Positions 1 through 8,135 of a DNA stretch of 64,000 nucleotides are shown here, piece after piece (the stretch's first letter is position 1; each line of letters begins with the position of its first letter). Under the pieces are notes generated by a model, which saw only the letters and a list, made by a program, of their open reading frames with translations, did not search any database and had not been told where the DNA came from. The stretch covers positions 1,984,001 through 2,048,000 of the forward strand of contig NZ_CP110012.1 in the NCBI RefSeq assembly GCF_025947365.1. Direction: 5' to 3'. Both the position numbers and the translations under genes were made by a program. The stretch is from Flavobacterium sp. N502540. GTDB lineage: Bacteria > Bacteroidota > Bacteroidia > Flavobacteriales > Flavobacteriaceae.

Positions 1-540
1 GGGCTTAAACAAAATAAATTCTCTGTCGGGCTTTCTACCGGTTTTCTGCGTGATATGCCAATCAATAAAAGCAGAACGGTTGCCATTGCAACGGGTTTGG
101 GTTTGAGTTATCAAAATTATAACCAGAACCTGACTATTGCTAAAGGTGCAGATGGTAAGTTGACTTATGAAGTAACCGATTACAATGATATTAAATCAAA
201 CCGATACAAACAGTATATGGTTGATCTTCCGATAGAATTTCGTTGGAGAAATTCGACCTACGAAAGTTATAGATTCTGGAGAATTTATGGAGGATTTAAA
301 CTAAGCTATGTTTTTTCTAATAAGTCTCTTTTAGACACCGGAGAAGAGTCTCATAAAATTTCGAACAATCCTGATATAAACAGACTTCAGTACAGCGTAT
401 ACATGGCCGTTGGTTATAACACCTGGAATCTTTACCTCAATTATGGACTAAACCCCTTGTTTAAAAATGTAACAACGGTTTCAGGGCAAAACATTAATGT
501 AAGAACGCTGAATGCGGGATTAATTTTCTACATTTTATAG
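1..540 (+). CDS. porT: PorT-like outer-membrane beta-barrel protein, 5' end missing
   Basis: The frame is open from base 1 to the stop at 538-540, so the N-terminus lies left of the window; about 179 residues remain. The remaining part alternates polar and aromatic residues in short strands typical of an outer-membrane beta-barrel (OMP_b-brl_2 type), includes 'STGFLRDMPINKSRTVAIAT', and ends in the hydrophobic strand LNAGLIFYIL. PorT of the type IX secretion/gliding machinery of Bacteroidota has this look, including the FLRDMPINKSRT stretch. I infer PorT from memory of the family, not from an alignment; any other small porin-like barrel is the alternative. The last six bases overlap the convergent gene on the other strand. 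Confidence 0.6.
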   Translation, partial: GLKQNKFSVGLSTGFLRDMPINKSRTVAIATGLGLSYQNYNQNLTIAKGADGKLTYEVTDYNDIKSNRYKQYMVDLPIEFRWRNSTYESYRFWRIYGGFKLSYVFSNKSLLDTGEESHKISNNPDINRLQYSVYMAVGYNTWNLYLNYGLNPLFKNVTTVSGQNINVRTLNAGLIFYIL

Positions 541-1167
541 CCATAAATACAGAAATAATAACTGCGGTAAAATTCCAATAAAAGTTCCGATTACTAACTC
601 ATTAGGAGAATGAGCTTCCATTTCTAAGCGTGATGAAGCGACAATTCCCGTCATTAAAATCAGAAAAGCACTCCAATAAGGATTTTGCAATTGAAGATGT
701 GTGTTCAGCCCAATTACAAAAATGGTGAATCCGCTAAGGGCCATCATGTGTAAGCTTGCTTTTATTTTAAAAAGGGAGCAAATCAAGGCCAAAATGGTAC
801 TAAACAAAGCGCCCAGAAAAAAGAAATGTAATTCAGGGTAACGGCTAATGACGATGCTTCGTTTTACCAGTAAAATATACAAAAAGCACTGTAAAATCAG
901 AGGGATTTTGCGTTGTGAAGTTTCATGAATCATAATAGAATTCACATGCCCCGTCGAACGTAGTAAAAGGTAAAACAGTATGGGTACTAAAATGGTGATG
1001 ATCAGAATTTGAAGCAGCACATAATATTTTTCCTGAGTACTAAAGAGATCATGCTTGAAGAAAAGATAAAACAAGGTGGCGTACATCGATATAAAAATCG
1101 GATGAAAGATATAGGAGAATAGAGGCAGGATTCTTTTCAAAACGTTGTATTTAGTGGTGTTAAGCAA
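535..1167 (-). CDS. PAP2-like integral membrane protein
   Basis: About 200 residues, almost entirely hydrophobic, with five or six predicted transmembrane helices (FSYIFHPIFISMYATLFYLFF, VLLQILIITILVPILFYLLL, FFFLGALFSTILALIC and others). The C-terminal SRLEMEAHSPNEL resembles the SRxxxxxH motif of PAP2-type phosphatases, but the earlier KxxxxxxRP motif is not clear, so enzymatic activity is unproven. The frame opens with TTG at 1167; a second TTG at 1140, just before the LKRILPLFSY segment, is an equally possible start and there is no nearby ATG. It converges on the porT-like gene with a 6-bp overlap at the stops. Confidence 0.7.
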   Translation of the reverse strand: MLNTTKYNVLKRILPLFSYIFHPIFISMYATLFYLFFKHDLFSTQEKYYVLLQILIITILVPILFYLLLRSTGHVNSIMIHETSQRKIPLILQCFLYILLVKRSIVISRYPELHFFFLGALFSTILALICSLFKIKASLHMMALSGFTIFVIGLNTHLQLQNPYWSAFLILMTGIVASSRLEMEAHSPNELVIGTFIGILPQLLFLYLWL

Positions 1168-1189
1168 ATATAAACAAATAATGTTTTTT

Positions 1190-1320
1190 TGCTACGAATC
1201 GTGCGAATTAGCAGGAGTTAAAATTCGTGTAATTCGCAACAAACTTTTTATTAATCTGTGGCAAAAGATGTCACAAAGAATTAGTGAAAATTTGTGAAAT
1301 TCATGGTAAACCTTTTTTTA
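1190..1320. repeat. Degenerate intergenic repeat of the 'aattcgtg / aatctgtggc' family
   Basis: The stretch contains attcgtgtaattcgcaac, ttaatctgtggcaaaag and gtgaaatttgtgaaattcatgg-like pieces also seen at 24.5-24.8, 29.5-29.7 and 49.9-50.0 kb. It lies between the divergent PAP2-like and murF-alr genes, and an apparent upstream extension of murF-alr (GTG at 1284) is translated from it, which argues against that start. Confidence 0.5.
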
Positions 1321-1343
1321 AATTTGACAAAAAGAAAATCTTA

Positions 1344-3815
1344 ATGAGCATAAATGTAAAAAGCCTTATCCCGGTTCTCAATGCCGAATGGACAGGTTCA
1401 GATTCTGATGTTTTTGTTGACCATATTTCGATCGACAGCCGTTCTCTACAAAACGGTTCCAAAACTTTGTTTATTGCCCTGTCAGGGATTAATAATGATG
1501 CTCATTTGTATATTGCAGAATTGATAGAAAAAGGAGTTCAGAATTTTGTAGTACAGCATATTCCTGAGAATGTAAAAGGAAAAGCTCATTTTTTGGTGGT
1601 CAAAAATACACTACAAGCTTTACAGGAATTTGCGGGCTATTATAGAGATTTGTTTCATTTTCCAATTATCGGATTGACCGGAAGTAATGGTAAAACGATA
1701 GTAAAGGAATGGCTTAATTTCTTGTTGAGCCCGGACTATAATATTATCCGAAGCCCTAAAAGTTATAACTCTCAGGTTGGCGTTCCGTTATCTGTAATTG
1801 CCATTAATGAAAAACATAATCTGGGAATTTTCGAAGCCGGAATATCTACGGTTAATGAAATGGTGAAACTCGAAAGAATCATCAAACCTAATATTGGAGT
1901 TTTAACCAGTATCGGTTCGGCACATGATGAAGGATTTAAAAATCTGGAAGAGAAAATAGACGAAAAGTTATTGCTTTTTAAAAATTCAACAGTCATTATT
2001 TATCAGAACAACAAGCTTGTAGACGTATGTCTTGCAAAGTTAAGTCTGAACTATTTTTTATCGGAACGAGTACTTTTTTCATGGAGTTTCACTGATGAAT
2101 CGGCAGATGTTTTTGTCGTGAAGCATATTAATGAGGATGAAACGACCAGTATTCAGGCCCGTTATAAAAATGAAATTTTTGACTTGGAAATTCCATTCAG
2201 TGATTCCGCTTCCATAGAAAATGCGATCTCCTGTCTGTCGGTTTTACTGTATATGAAGTACGATGCAGAAACCATTCAGAATCGATTTCAGAATTTGTAC
2301 CCCGTGCAAATGCGTCTGGAGGTAAAAAATGGAATCAACAATTGCAGCATCATTGACGATAGTTACAGTTCAGACTTTCAGTCACTCAAGATAGCATTGG
2401 ATTTTTTAGAAAGCCAGCAGAAAAAGAACGCATCAAAAACAGTTATTTTGTCGGATATTTTTCAAAGCGGATTTTCAAATGAAGAATTGTATACCAAAGT
2501 AGCACAGTTAATTGAGGATAATAAAATAAACCGTGTCATTGGGATAGGAGAAACGATTTCTTCCTTTGCCGCTAAATTCTCAAACTGTATTACTTTTCCA
2601 AATACAGCTGAATTTATTACGCAAATGGAGAGTCTGAATTTCGAAAATGAAGCCATTTTAATCAAAGGAGCGAGATCGTTTCAGTTTGAAGAAATTGTGT
2701 CATTACTCGAAGAAAAAACGCATGAAACGATTCTGGAGATCAATCTGAATTCGATTAGCCACAATCTGAATTACTATAAATCGAAATTAGCGACTAACGT
2801 TAAGCTAATGGTGATGGTTAAAGCATTTGGTTATGGAAACGGTGGACTTGAAATTGCGAAACTGCTTGAACATCACAAAGTAGATTATTTGGGTGTGGCT
2901 TTTGCCGATGAAGGAATCTCTCTAAAAAATGGTGGAATAAAACTACCAATTATGGTTCTGAATCCGGAATCGACCAGTTTTCCTTCGATTATACTGTATC
3001 ATTTAGAACCCGAAATTTATAGTATTAAAGGATTAAAAGCATTTTTAAAAATTGCAAGAGAAAAGAATCTTAAAGATTTTCCAATTCACATCAAGCTGGA
3101 TACCGGAATGCATCGTTTGGGTTTTGAAGAAAATACACTGGAGGAACTGATTGAAACTCTCAGAGGAAATTCGACCGTAAAAGTAAAAAGTGTGCTGTCG
3201 CATTTGGCAACAAGCGACGAAGTGAAGCATTTTGATTTTGTGAGATCCCAGATTCGTCTGTTTGAAAATCTGTCCTTAAAATTGATTACGGCTCTGGATA
3301 TTAATCCGATTCGTCATATTCTCAATACTTCCGGAATAAGTAATTTTCCGGACGCACAATACAACATGGTACGTTTAGGAATTGGTTTATATGGAGTTTC
3401 AAACGATCCTGCTGAGCAAAAATATCTGGAAAATGTAGGTACTCTGAAATCAATTATCTCTCAGGTACGAACAATTCCGGAGGGAGACAGTGTTGGTTAC
3501 GGACGTCGTTTTATGGCAGATAAAGAAACCAGAGTTGCCACCATACCTATTGGATATGCAGATGGAATTTCGCGCTTATGGGGAAATAAAGTTGGGTATG
3601 TGGTGATTAAGGACCAAAAAGCGTTCATTTTAGGGAGTGTTTGTATGGACATGCTCATGGTCGATGTCACCGATATCGATTGTAAAGAAGGTGACTCGGT
3701 AATTGTTTTTGGAGAAAGTCCAACGGTTATAGAAATGGCAACTGCTTTAAAAACAATACCGTATGAAATTATGACCAGCATATCACAGCGGGTAAAAAGA
3801 GTGTTTTTTAGATAA
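1344..3815 (+). CDS. Bifunctional UDP-MurNAc-tripeptide:D-Ala-D-Ala ligase / alanine racemase (MurF-Alr fusion)
   Basis: Cytoplasmic peptidoglycan precursor enzyme of 823 residues. The N-terminal half is MurF-like: ATP-binding GLTGSNGKT near residue 110, then a Mur ligase central and C-terminal domain (SYSSDFQSLKIAL). From about residue 455 a full alanine racemase follows: ILEINLNSISHN, PLP-lysine segment VMVKAFGYG near 491, the catalytic tyrosine in IPIGYADG near 737, and SVCMDMLMVD. One protein thus makes D-Ala and adds D-Ala-D-Ala to the stem peptide; such fusions are established in Bacteroidota. I chose ATG 1344 over GTG 1284 because the extra 20 codons come from repeat-like DNA and do not look like MurF. 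Confidence 0.95.
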   Translation: MSINVKSLIPVLNAEWTGSDSDVFVDHISIDSRSLQNGSKTLFIALSGINNDAHLYIAELIEKGVQNFVVQHIPENVKGKAHFLVVKNTLQALQEFAGYYRDLFHFPIIGLTGSNGKTIVKEWLNFLLSPDYNIIRSPKSYNSQVGVPLSVIAINEKHNLGIFEAGISTVNEMVKLERIIKPNIGVLTSIGSAHDEGFKNLEEKIDEKLLLFKNSTVIIYQNNKLVDVCLAKLSLNYFLSERVLFSWSFTDESADVFVVKHINEDETTSIQARYKNEIFDLEIPFSDSASIENAISCLSVLLYMKYDAETIQNRFQNLYPVQMRLEVKNGINNCSIIDDSYSSDFQSLKIALDFLESQQKKNASKTVILSDIFQSGFSNEELYTKVAQLIEDNKINRVIGIGETISSFAAKFSNCITFPNTAEFITQMESLNFENEAILIKGARSFQFEEIVSLLEEKTHETILEINLNSISHNLNYYKSKLATNVKLMVMVKAFGYGNGGLEIAKLLEHHKVDYLGVAFADEGISLKNGGIKLPIMVLNPESTSFPSIILYHLEPEIYSIKGLKAFLKIAREKNLKDFPIHIKLDTGMHRLGFEENTLEELIETLRGNSTVKVKSVLSHLATSDEVKHFDFVRSQIRLFENLSLKLITALDINPIRHILNTSGISNFPDAQYNMVRLGIGLYGVSNDPAEQKYLENVGTLKSIISQVRTIPEGDSVGYGRRFMADKETRVATIPIGYADGISRLWGNKVGYVVIKDQKAFILGSVCMDMLMVDVTDIDCKEGDSVIVFGESPTVIEMATALKTIPYEIMTSISQRVKRVFFR

Positions 3816-3884
3816 TTTTAACAAATTGTCAATAAAATTACGTATTTTCGAAAATCAATTAAGTATAAACTAAAATAATCGATT

Positions 3885-4301
3885 ATGGGATTTTTTGCAG
3901 ATTTTAAAGCTTCTTTGCTGAAAGGTGATGTGTTGAGTTTAGCAACAGCAGTTGTTATTGGTGGTGCATTTGGAAAAATAGTGGGTTCTGCTGTGGACGA
4001 TATTATTATGCCAGTTGTTGGTTTACTTACAGGAGGAATTGATTTTACTCAAAAGTTTGTTACACTCGATGGTAATAGTTATCCAAATTTAGCCGCTGCT
4101 AAAGCCGCCGGAGCCGCAGTAATTACCTATGGAAATTTGGTTCAGGCAATCATTAATTTTGTAATTATATCGTTTTTTGTATTTGTGGTATTAAGAGCTG
4201 CAGATAAAGCAAAGAAAAAAGAAACAGTAGTCGAGGCAGCACCTGTCGGACCAACTCAAGAAGAGCTACTTACGCAAATTAGAGATTTGCTTAAAAAATA
4301 A
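3885..4301 (+). CDS. mscL: Large-conductance mechanosensitive channel MscL
   Basis: 138 residues, the usual MscL size. The N-terminal amphipathic helix [20 protein letters not shown] is followed by TM1 ([22 protein letters not shown]), a periplasmic loop ([15 protein letters not shown]), TM2 ([18 protein letters not shown]) and a charged cytoplasmic helix ending in [13 protein letters not shown]. It acts in the inner membrane as an emergency release valve on hypo-osmotic shock. Starts 69 bp after murF-alr and has its own terminator. Confidence 0.95.
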   Translation: MGFFADFKASLLKGDVLSLATAVVIGGAFGKIVGSAVDDIIMPVVGLLTGGIDFTQKFVTLDGNSYPNLAAAKAAGAAVITYGNLVQAIINFVIISFFVFVVLRAADKAKKKETVVEAAPVGPTQEELLTQIRDLLKK

Positions 4302-4323
4302 TTCCGCTACACTAAGTCTAACT

Positions 4324-4353
4324 AAACCGTTCCTTAACTGGGGCGGTTTTTTT
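4324..4353 (+). terminator. Rho-independent terminator after mscL
   Basis: Stem aaaccgttcc / ggggcggttt (two G-U pairs) around the loop ttaact, followed by seven T. It sits 23 bp after the mscL stop. Confidence 0.8.
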
Positions 4354-4399
4354 ACTTTTTGTTTGTTTTGTAACATTTTGTTATTTTTTGTGAAGGGCG

Positions 4400-4429
4400 T
4401 TGTTTTGACTTTTATTATGTATACTTTTG
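4400..4429 (+). promoter_or_regulatory. Bacteroidota-type promoter of asd
   Basis: TTG at 4400-4402, 19-bp spacer, TACTTTTG at 4422-4429, matching the Flavobacterium consensus TTG-N19-TAnnTTTG. The asd ATG is 39 bp downstream of the -7 element. Confidence 0.65.
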
Positions 4430-4467
4430 CATAACAAAATAAATTAATTCATACTAAACATATAAAA

Positions 4468-5457
4468 ATGAGAATAGCAGTCGTAGGTGCCACTGGTATG
4501 GTTGGCGAAGTAATGCTTAAAGTTTTAGCAGAAAGAAATTTTCCCGTTACAGAGTTAATTCCGGTAGCTTCTGAGAAATCAGTAGGAAAAGAAATTGAAT
4601 ATAAAGGAACAAAATACAAAGTGGTAGGACTGCAGACAGCAGTGGATATGAAAGCTGATATTGCTGTTTTTTCGGCAGGAGGTGAAACTTCGCTGGAATG
4701 GGCTCCAAAATTTGCTGCAGCCGGTACAACTGTTATTGACAATTCATCAGCATGGAGAATGGATCCGACTAAGAAATTAGTGGTTCCTGAAATCAACGCT
4801 TCGACTTTAACCAAAGAAGATAAAATTATCGCAAACCCAAACTGTTCCACTATTCAAATGGTGTTGACTTTGGCTCCATTGCACAGAAAATACAACATTA
4901 AGAGAATTATAGTTTCTACGTATCAATCGATCACCGGAACGGGTGTAAAAGCGGTAAGACAGTTAGAAAATGAGTACGCCGGAGTTCAGGGTGAATTGGC
5001 TTATAAATATCCAATTCACAGAAATGCCATTCCACATTGCGACAGTTTTGAAGAAAACGGATACACTAAAGAAGAAATGAAATTAGTTCGTGAGACTCAA
5101 AAGATTCTGGGTGATAATACGATTAGAGTAACGGCTACAGCAGTTCGTGTACCGGTTGTTGGCGGACACAGTGAGGCAGTAAACGTTGAGTTTACGAATG
5201 ATTTTGATGTAAATGAAGTACGTGAAATTTTACACCATACAGATGGAGTAGTAGTTCAGGATAACTTAGATACCTTTACTTATCCAATGCCATTGTTTGC
5301 AGAAGGTAAAAATGACGTTTTTGTAGGTAGAATTCGTCGTGACGAAAGCCAGCCAAATACTTTAAACCTATGGATTGTTGCCGATAACCTGAGAAAAGGA
5401 GCTGCAACAAATACCATTCAAATCGCTGAGTATTTAATCGCGGCAGGTTTGGTATAA
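4468..5457 (+). CDS. asd: Aspartate-semialdehyde dehydrogenase
   Basis: Converts aspartyl phosphate to aspartate semialdehyde with NADPH, the branch-point step to lysine/diaminopimelate, threonine and methionine. 329 residues, full length. The NADP-binding loop VVGATGMVGEVMLKVL is at the N-terminus, the catalytic cysteine lies in NPNCSTIQM near residue 126, and the substrate-site residues are in RVPVVGGHSEAVN. ATG 4468 is preceded by an AT-rich leader and a good promoter. Single-gene transcript flanked by terminators. Confidence 0.96.
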   Translation: MRIAVVGATGMVGEVMLKVLAERNFPVTELIPVASEKSVGKEIEYKGTKYKVVGLQTAVDMKADIAVFSAGGETSLEWAPKFAAAGTTVIDNSSAWRMDPTKKLVVPEINASTLTKEDKIIANPNCSTIQMVLTLAPLHRKYNIKRIIVSTYQSITGTGVKAVRQLENEYAGVQGELAYKYPIHRNAIPHCDSFEENGYTKEEMKLVRETQKILGDNTIRVTATAVRVPVVGGHSEAVNVEFTNDFDVNEVREILHHTDGVVVQDNLDTFTYPMPLFAEGKNDVFVGRIRRDESQPNTLNLWIVADNLRKGAATNTIQIAEYLIAAGLV

Positions 5458-5488
5458 ACAGAGATTAAATTAAATTGTTATAGAGAGA

Positions 5489-5525
5489 AAGCCGTAATTG
5501 CAGCAATGCAGTTGCGGTTTTTTTG
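5489..5525 (+). terminator. Rho-independent terminator after asd
   Basis: Stem gccgtaattgca / tgcagttgcggt (with G-U pairs), loop gcaa, followed by seven T. The T run reaches the ATG at 5526, which makes that codon an unlikely start for the next gene. Confidence 0.75.
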
Positions 5526-5573
5526 ATGCATAAACTTAAAAATCATAAATTAGCTGTTGTAAAAATCAATGAT

Positions 5574-6077
5574 ATGAATTTCGATAATTATAAAATAATA
5601 GCCAATTACAATACTCATAAAACGGATTTGTTTGTAGCAGATGAAGAAGAGATCCTGGCTTGTGAGAAAACGCTAAACATTCTTTTTGATGAAGACTACA
5701 AAGCCTATGTTTCAGAATTCGGAAGTGGAATCCTTGGAGGAACCTACGTACGGATTTATCTTCCTGAAACCATAATGCTGACGCTCGATGAGTGGAGGAA
5801 TCGCATAACGGAATATTGGTTTTGGGATGAAGGAAAGGATGTGCTTACGAAAGAGGAAGTTTTGAATTCAGTAAGAATAGGGGATACGTACGACGGCGAT
5901 GAGATTGTTCTTTTAAAAAACGAATACTTTGTTCTGCCAAGATATAGTGAAATGATCTATAAAGCAGGGACTACACTTGAAGAAGCGATAACCTGGCTGT
6001 GTTCGTCGGGAATCCTGACAGAAGCATTTTCTGAAAGAAATTTTGAACCATTTAATCCAGGAGAAATTACGGAATAA
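5574..6077 (+). CDS. SMI1/KNR4 (SUKH) family protein, possible immunity protein
   Basis: About 167 residues beginning MNFDNYKIIANYN. The core FDEDYKAYVSEFGSGILGGT is the SUKH/SMI1-KNR4 signature (acidic-aromatic helix, then the GSG..GG turn), followed by a beta-rich half and a helical tail. SUKH proteins often act as immunity factors against polymorphic toxins. No toxin gene is visible here. Upstream in-frame ATG 5526 and TTG 5523 fall in the asd terminator, so I prefer ATG 5574. It is followed 24 bp later by a CbrC-like gene in the same direction, suggesting co-transcription. Confidence 0.75.
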   Translation: MNFDNYKIIANYNTHKTDLFVADEEEILACEKTLNILFDEDYKAYVSEFGSGILGGTYVRIYLPETIMLTLDEWRNRITEYWFWDEGKDVLTKEEVLNSVRIGDTYDGDEIVLLKNEYFVLPRYSEMIYKAGTTLEEAITWLCSSGILTEAFSERNFEPFNPGEITE

Positions 6078-6101
6078 TTAATAAAAAAAGCTTTTATAAT
6101 T

Positions 6102-6650
6102 ATGGAATTACCTAGGTTTAAATATAGTCCTAATGCATACGAAATAGATGTTTTTACTGAAGAAGAAGGAATTTGTTCAATTTGTAGTGTAAAAAGAAAC
6201 TTAAAATATACAGGTTCTTTTTATAGCATTGAAGAACCAGAATATATTTGTCCATGGTGTATTAATGATGGGAGTGTATCAAAAAAGTATAATGGAGAGT
6301 TTAATGATTATAGCGGTATTGAGAATGTATCTCCAGATCCTTCAATTCAAAGTAAAATCAATATTTCTGAGAAGCACTTATTGGAAGTATGCGAAAGAAC
6401 GCCCAGCTACGTAAGCTGGCAACAAGAAGTATGGCTAACGCATTGTAATGAGCCGTGTGCTTTTATTGGTTATGCAAACAATAAAATTATCGAACCGTTT
6501 TTAGATGAGCTTAAAGAAGATATTGAGGTAAATATTGGTTATGATCCAGAGCTTATTCGTAAGTACTTAACAACTGACGGAAGCCTGGTCGGTTACTTAT
6601 TTCAATGTGTAAACTGTGGACAGCATAGACTACATGCAGACTCTGATTAA
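6102..6650 (+). CDS. CbrC (UPF0167) family protein
   Basis: 182 residues starting MELPRFKYSPNAYEIDVF. CbrC-family features: two zinc-ribbon-like cysteine pairs (CSICS near residue 26 and CPWC near 50), the segment TPSYVSWQQEVWLTHC, and a C-terminal CVNCGQHR. E. coli CbrC is linked to colicin E2 tolerance; the molecular role is unknown. Together with the preceding SUKH gene it forms a two-gene cassette that resembles orphan immunity genes. Function is inferred from family and neighbour only. Confidence 0.8.
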   Translation: MELPRFKYSPNAYEIDVFTEEEGICSICSVKRNLKYTGSFYSIEEPEYICPWCINDGSVSKKYNGEFNDYSGIENVSPDPSIQSKINISEKHLLEVCERTPSYVSWQQEVWLTHCNEPCAFIGYANNKIIEPFLDELKEDIEVNIGYDPELIRKYLTTDGSLVGYLFQCVNCGQHRLHADSD

Positions 6651-6682
6651 GTAAGCCTGTCGATTAGTTTGTATGACAACCA

Positions 6683-6716
6683 AAAAAAGCGAGAATTTTT
6701 TAGTTCTCGCTTTTTT
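6683..6716. terminator. Bidirectional terminator between cbrC-like and ferredoxin genes
   Basis: Stem aaaaaagcgagaa / ttctcgctttttt with an 8-nt loop, flanked by A and T runs, between convergent genes ending at 6650 and 6721. Confidence 0.85.
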
Positions 6717-6720
6717 GTAT

Positions 6721-7038
6721 TTAATATTCCGGGGCCAGTTCTAATTCCAGGCCTTCTAATTCTTCTGTAATAGGGATCTGACAACCTAAACGGCTATTAG
6801 ATTTAACATAAAACGCTTCCGAAAGCATAGCCTCTTCTTCATCTCCCATTTCCGGTAATGCAACATCATTTAGAACGTAACACTGGCAAGAGGCACACAT
6901 CGCCATTCCTCCGCAAGTTCCTTCAACAGGAAGTTCGTATGCTTTGCATAACTCCATTATGTTCATTGCCATATCAGTCGGAGCTTGTAATTCGTGTATA
7001 ACTCCTTCTCGATCTTTAATCTTTATTAATACATCCAT
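6721..7038 (-). CDS. 2Fe-2S ferredoxin (adrenodoxin type)
   Basis: 105-residue soluble electron carrier. The cluster ligands are in GTCGGMAMCASCQCYV (C-x5-C-x2-C), with the fourth cysteine in SRLGCQIPI near residue 85. The spacing is that of adrenodoxin/ISC-type ferredoxins, which feed Fe-S assembly or oxygenases. The partner is unknown; the nearby NifU-like and Mrp genes hint at Fe-S biogenesis, but transcripts may be separate. Confidence 0.92.
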   Translation of the reverse strand: MDVLIKIKDREGVIHELQAPTDMAMNIMELCKAYELPVEGTCGGMAMCASCQCYVLNDVALPEMGDEEEAMLSEAFYVKSNSRLGCQIPITEELEGLELELAPEY

Positions 7039-7098
7039 TTTAATTAGTGGAATTTTACTGGTTCGGATTTTATAACGTGAAAAAATCCTTAAATTATA

Positions 7099-7581
7099 TT
7101 AACTGTTTTTGATACTAAATGCGTATTCTTTTTTGTTACCTTCTTTTAGGTGCATTTTTACACCAAGAGTATTTCCGTTTTTCTCTAATATTGTTACTAT
7201 AGCAATTACAGAATAATAATCTTTATCAGATTGAAAAACCAAAGTCCCTTCATAAGTTGAATTCACCACTCCCTGTTTGTCTGTGGAAACGGATACTTTT
7301 CTTGGGTGAGAGAATTGTGCAACACTATAAGTCGCTTTATTGGCAAACTTTGCTTTCCCGCCACAAATGTCGAATAGAAAATCATAGTTTCCAATTCTCA
7401 GGCTTCCTTCTTCTTCGTTGGCATTAGTTGAGAATACAATCTGACCGGAGTATTTAAAATCTGACCATTCTTCTGATTCATTTAACCAAGCCTTGTCAAC
7501 GACTAACGTTTGAGTGGTTTGTTGCGCATAATTTACAGCAACACAAAATAATAATAAAAACAGAGTGTAAAGCTTCTTCAT
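7099..7581 (-). CDS. Secreted protein of unknown function
   Basis: 160 residues with a clear signal peptide (KKLYTLFLLLFCVAVNYAQ, cleavage after Ala19). The mature part is predicted beta-rich with no catalytic motif I recognise and one cysteine (DICGGKAKF). It could be a small periplasmic or lipocalin-like beta protein, but nothing decisive is visible. ATG 7581 fits the signal peptide exactly. No operon partner: the upstream gap is about 217 bp. Confidence 0.75.
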   Translation of the reverse strand: MKKLYTLFLLLFCVAVNYAQQTTQTLVVDKAWLNESEEWSDFKYSGQIVFSTNANEEEGSLRIGNYDFLFDICGGKAKFANKATYSVAQFSHPRKVSVSTDKQGVVNSTYEGTLVFQSDKDYYSVIAIVTILEKNGNTLGVKMHLKEGNKKEYAFSIKNS

Positions 7582-7798
7582 AAAATTTAAGATTTAAGGG
7601 TTATGTGACAAATTTAATTAAATAAGTGACAATTCCTTAACTAAAACTCTTAAATATTTGTATTATATTTTGCTAAAAACGCAACAACTCATTTATTTAG
7701 TACTGTTTTTTTGCGAAATTACAAATCAAACAATATAAAGAGCTAATATTCTTGTTAAATCGATAAAATCGAATTGCTGAGAAAAATAGCCTTTTTTA

Positions 7799-8038
7799 TT
7801 ACATGATATTAACCACCGTTTCTATTTGTGGCGCATATTTTTTTATAGTGGTCTCAACTCCTGCTTTTAGCGTCATTTGATTTACACTACAGCTAATACA
7901 TGCTCCTTCAAGACGCACTTTAACGTGTTTGTCGTCTTCTATAGAAATAAGCGTGATGTCTCCTCCATCAGAATTTAAAAAAGGTCTGATTTCGTCAAGA
8001 GCTAATAATACGTTGCTTGTTAATTCTTCTGTTGTCAT
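7799..8038 (-). CDS. NifU-like C-terminal domain protein (Fe-S scaffold/carrier)
   Basis: 79 residues starting MTTEELTSNVLLALDEIRPF. The NifU C-terminal domain signature is complete: LNSDGGDITL, then the CxxC cluster site in GACISCSVNQMTLKAGVE. It transfers Fe-S clusters in the cytoplasm. An in-frame upstream ATG at 8065 would add MTNFLIDKI, which looks like repeat-derived leader. Directly downstream of the Mrp-type gene on the same strand, a common Fe-S pairing. Confidence 0.9.
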   Translation of the reverse strand: MTTEELTSNVLLALDEIRPFLNSDGGDITLISIEDDKHVKVRLEGACISCSVNQMTLKAGVETTIKKYAPQIETVVNIM

Positions 8039-8068
8039 AATTTTATCAATTAGAAAATTAGTCAATTA

Positions 8069-8110
8069 GAAAATGAGATAATTATCAAAATCATTCATTA
8101 TCTCATTTTC
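8069..8110. repeat. Perfect inverted repeat between mrp and nifU-like genes
   Basis: Arms gaaaatgagataat (8069-8082) and attatctcattttc (8097-8110) with a 14-nt loop, within a wider run of 'ttagaaaat / attatctcat' repeats. It lies inside the likely operon; no T run follows on the minus strand, so it is more likely a processing or stability hairpin than a terminator. Confidence 0.6.
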
Positions 8111-8135
8111 AAATTATCTCATTATCTTATTTATA

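Noticed and set aside
1284..1343. 20-codon extension of MurF-Alr from GTG 1284
   Set aside because: Read from repeat-like DNA (gtgaaatttgtgaaattcatgg); ATG 1344 fits the MurF N-terminus.
2462..3781. Minus-strand open frames inside murF-alr
   Set aside because: Antisense shadows of a well-supported enzyme gene.
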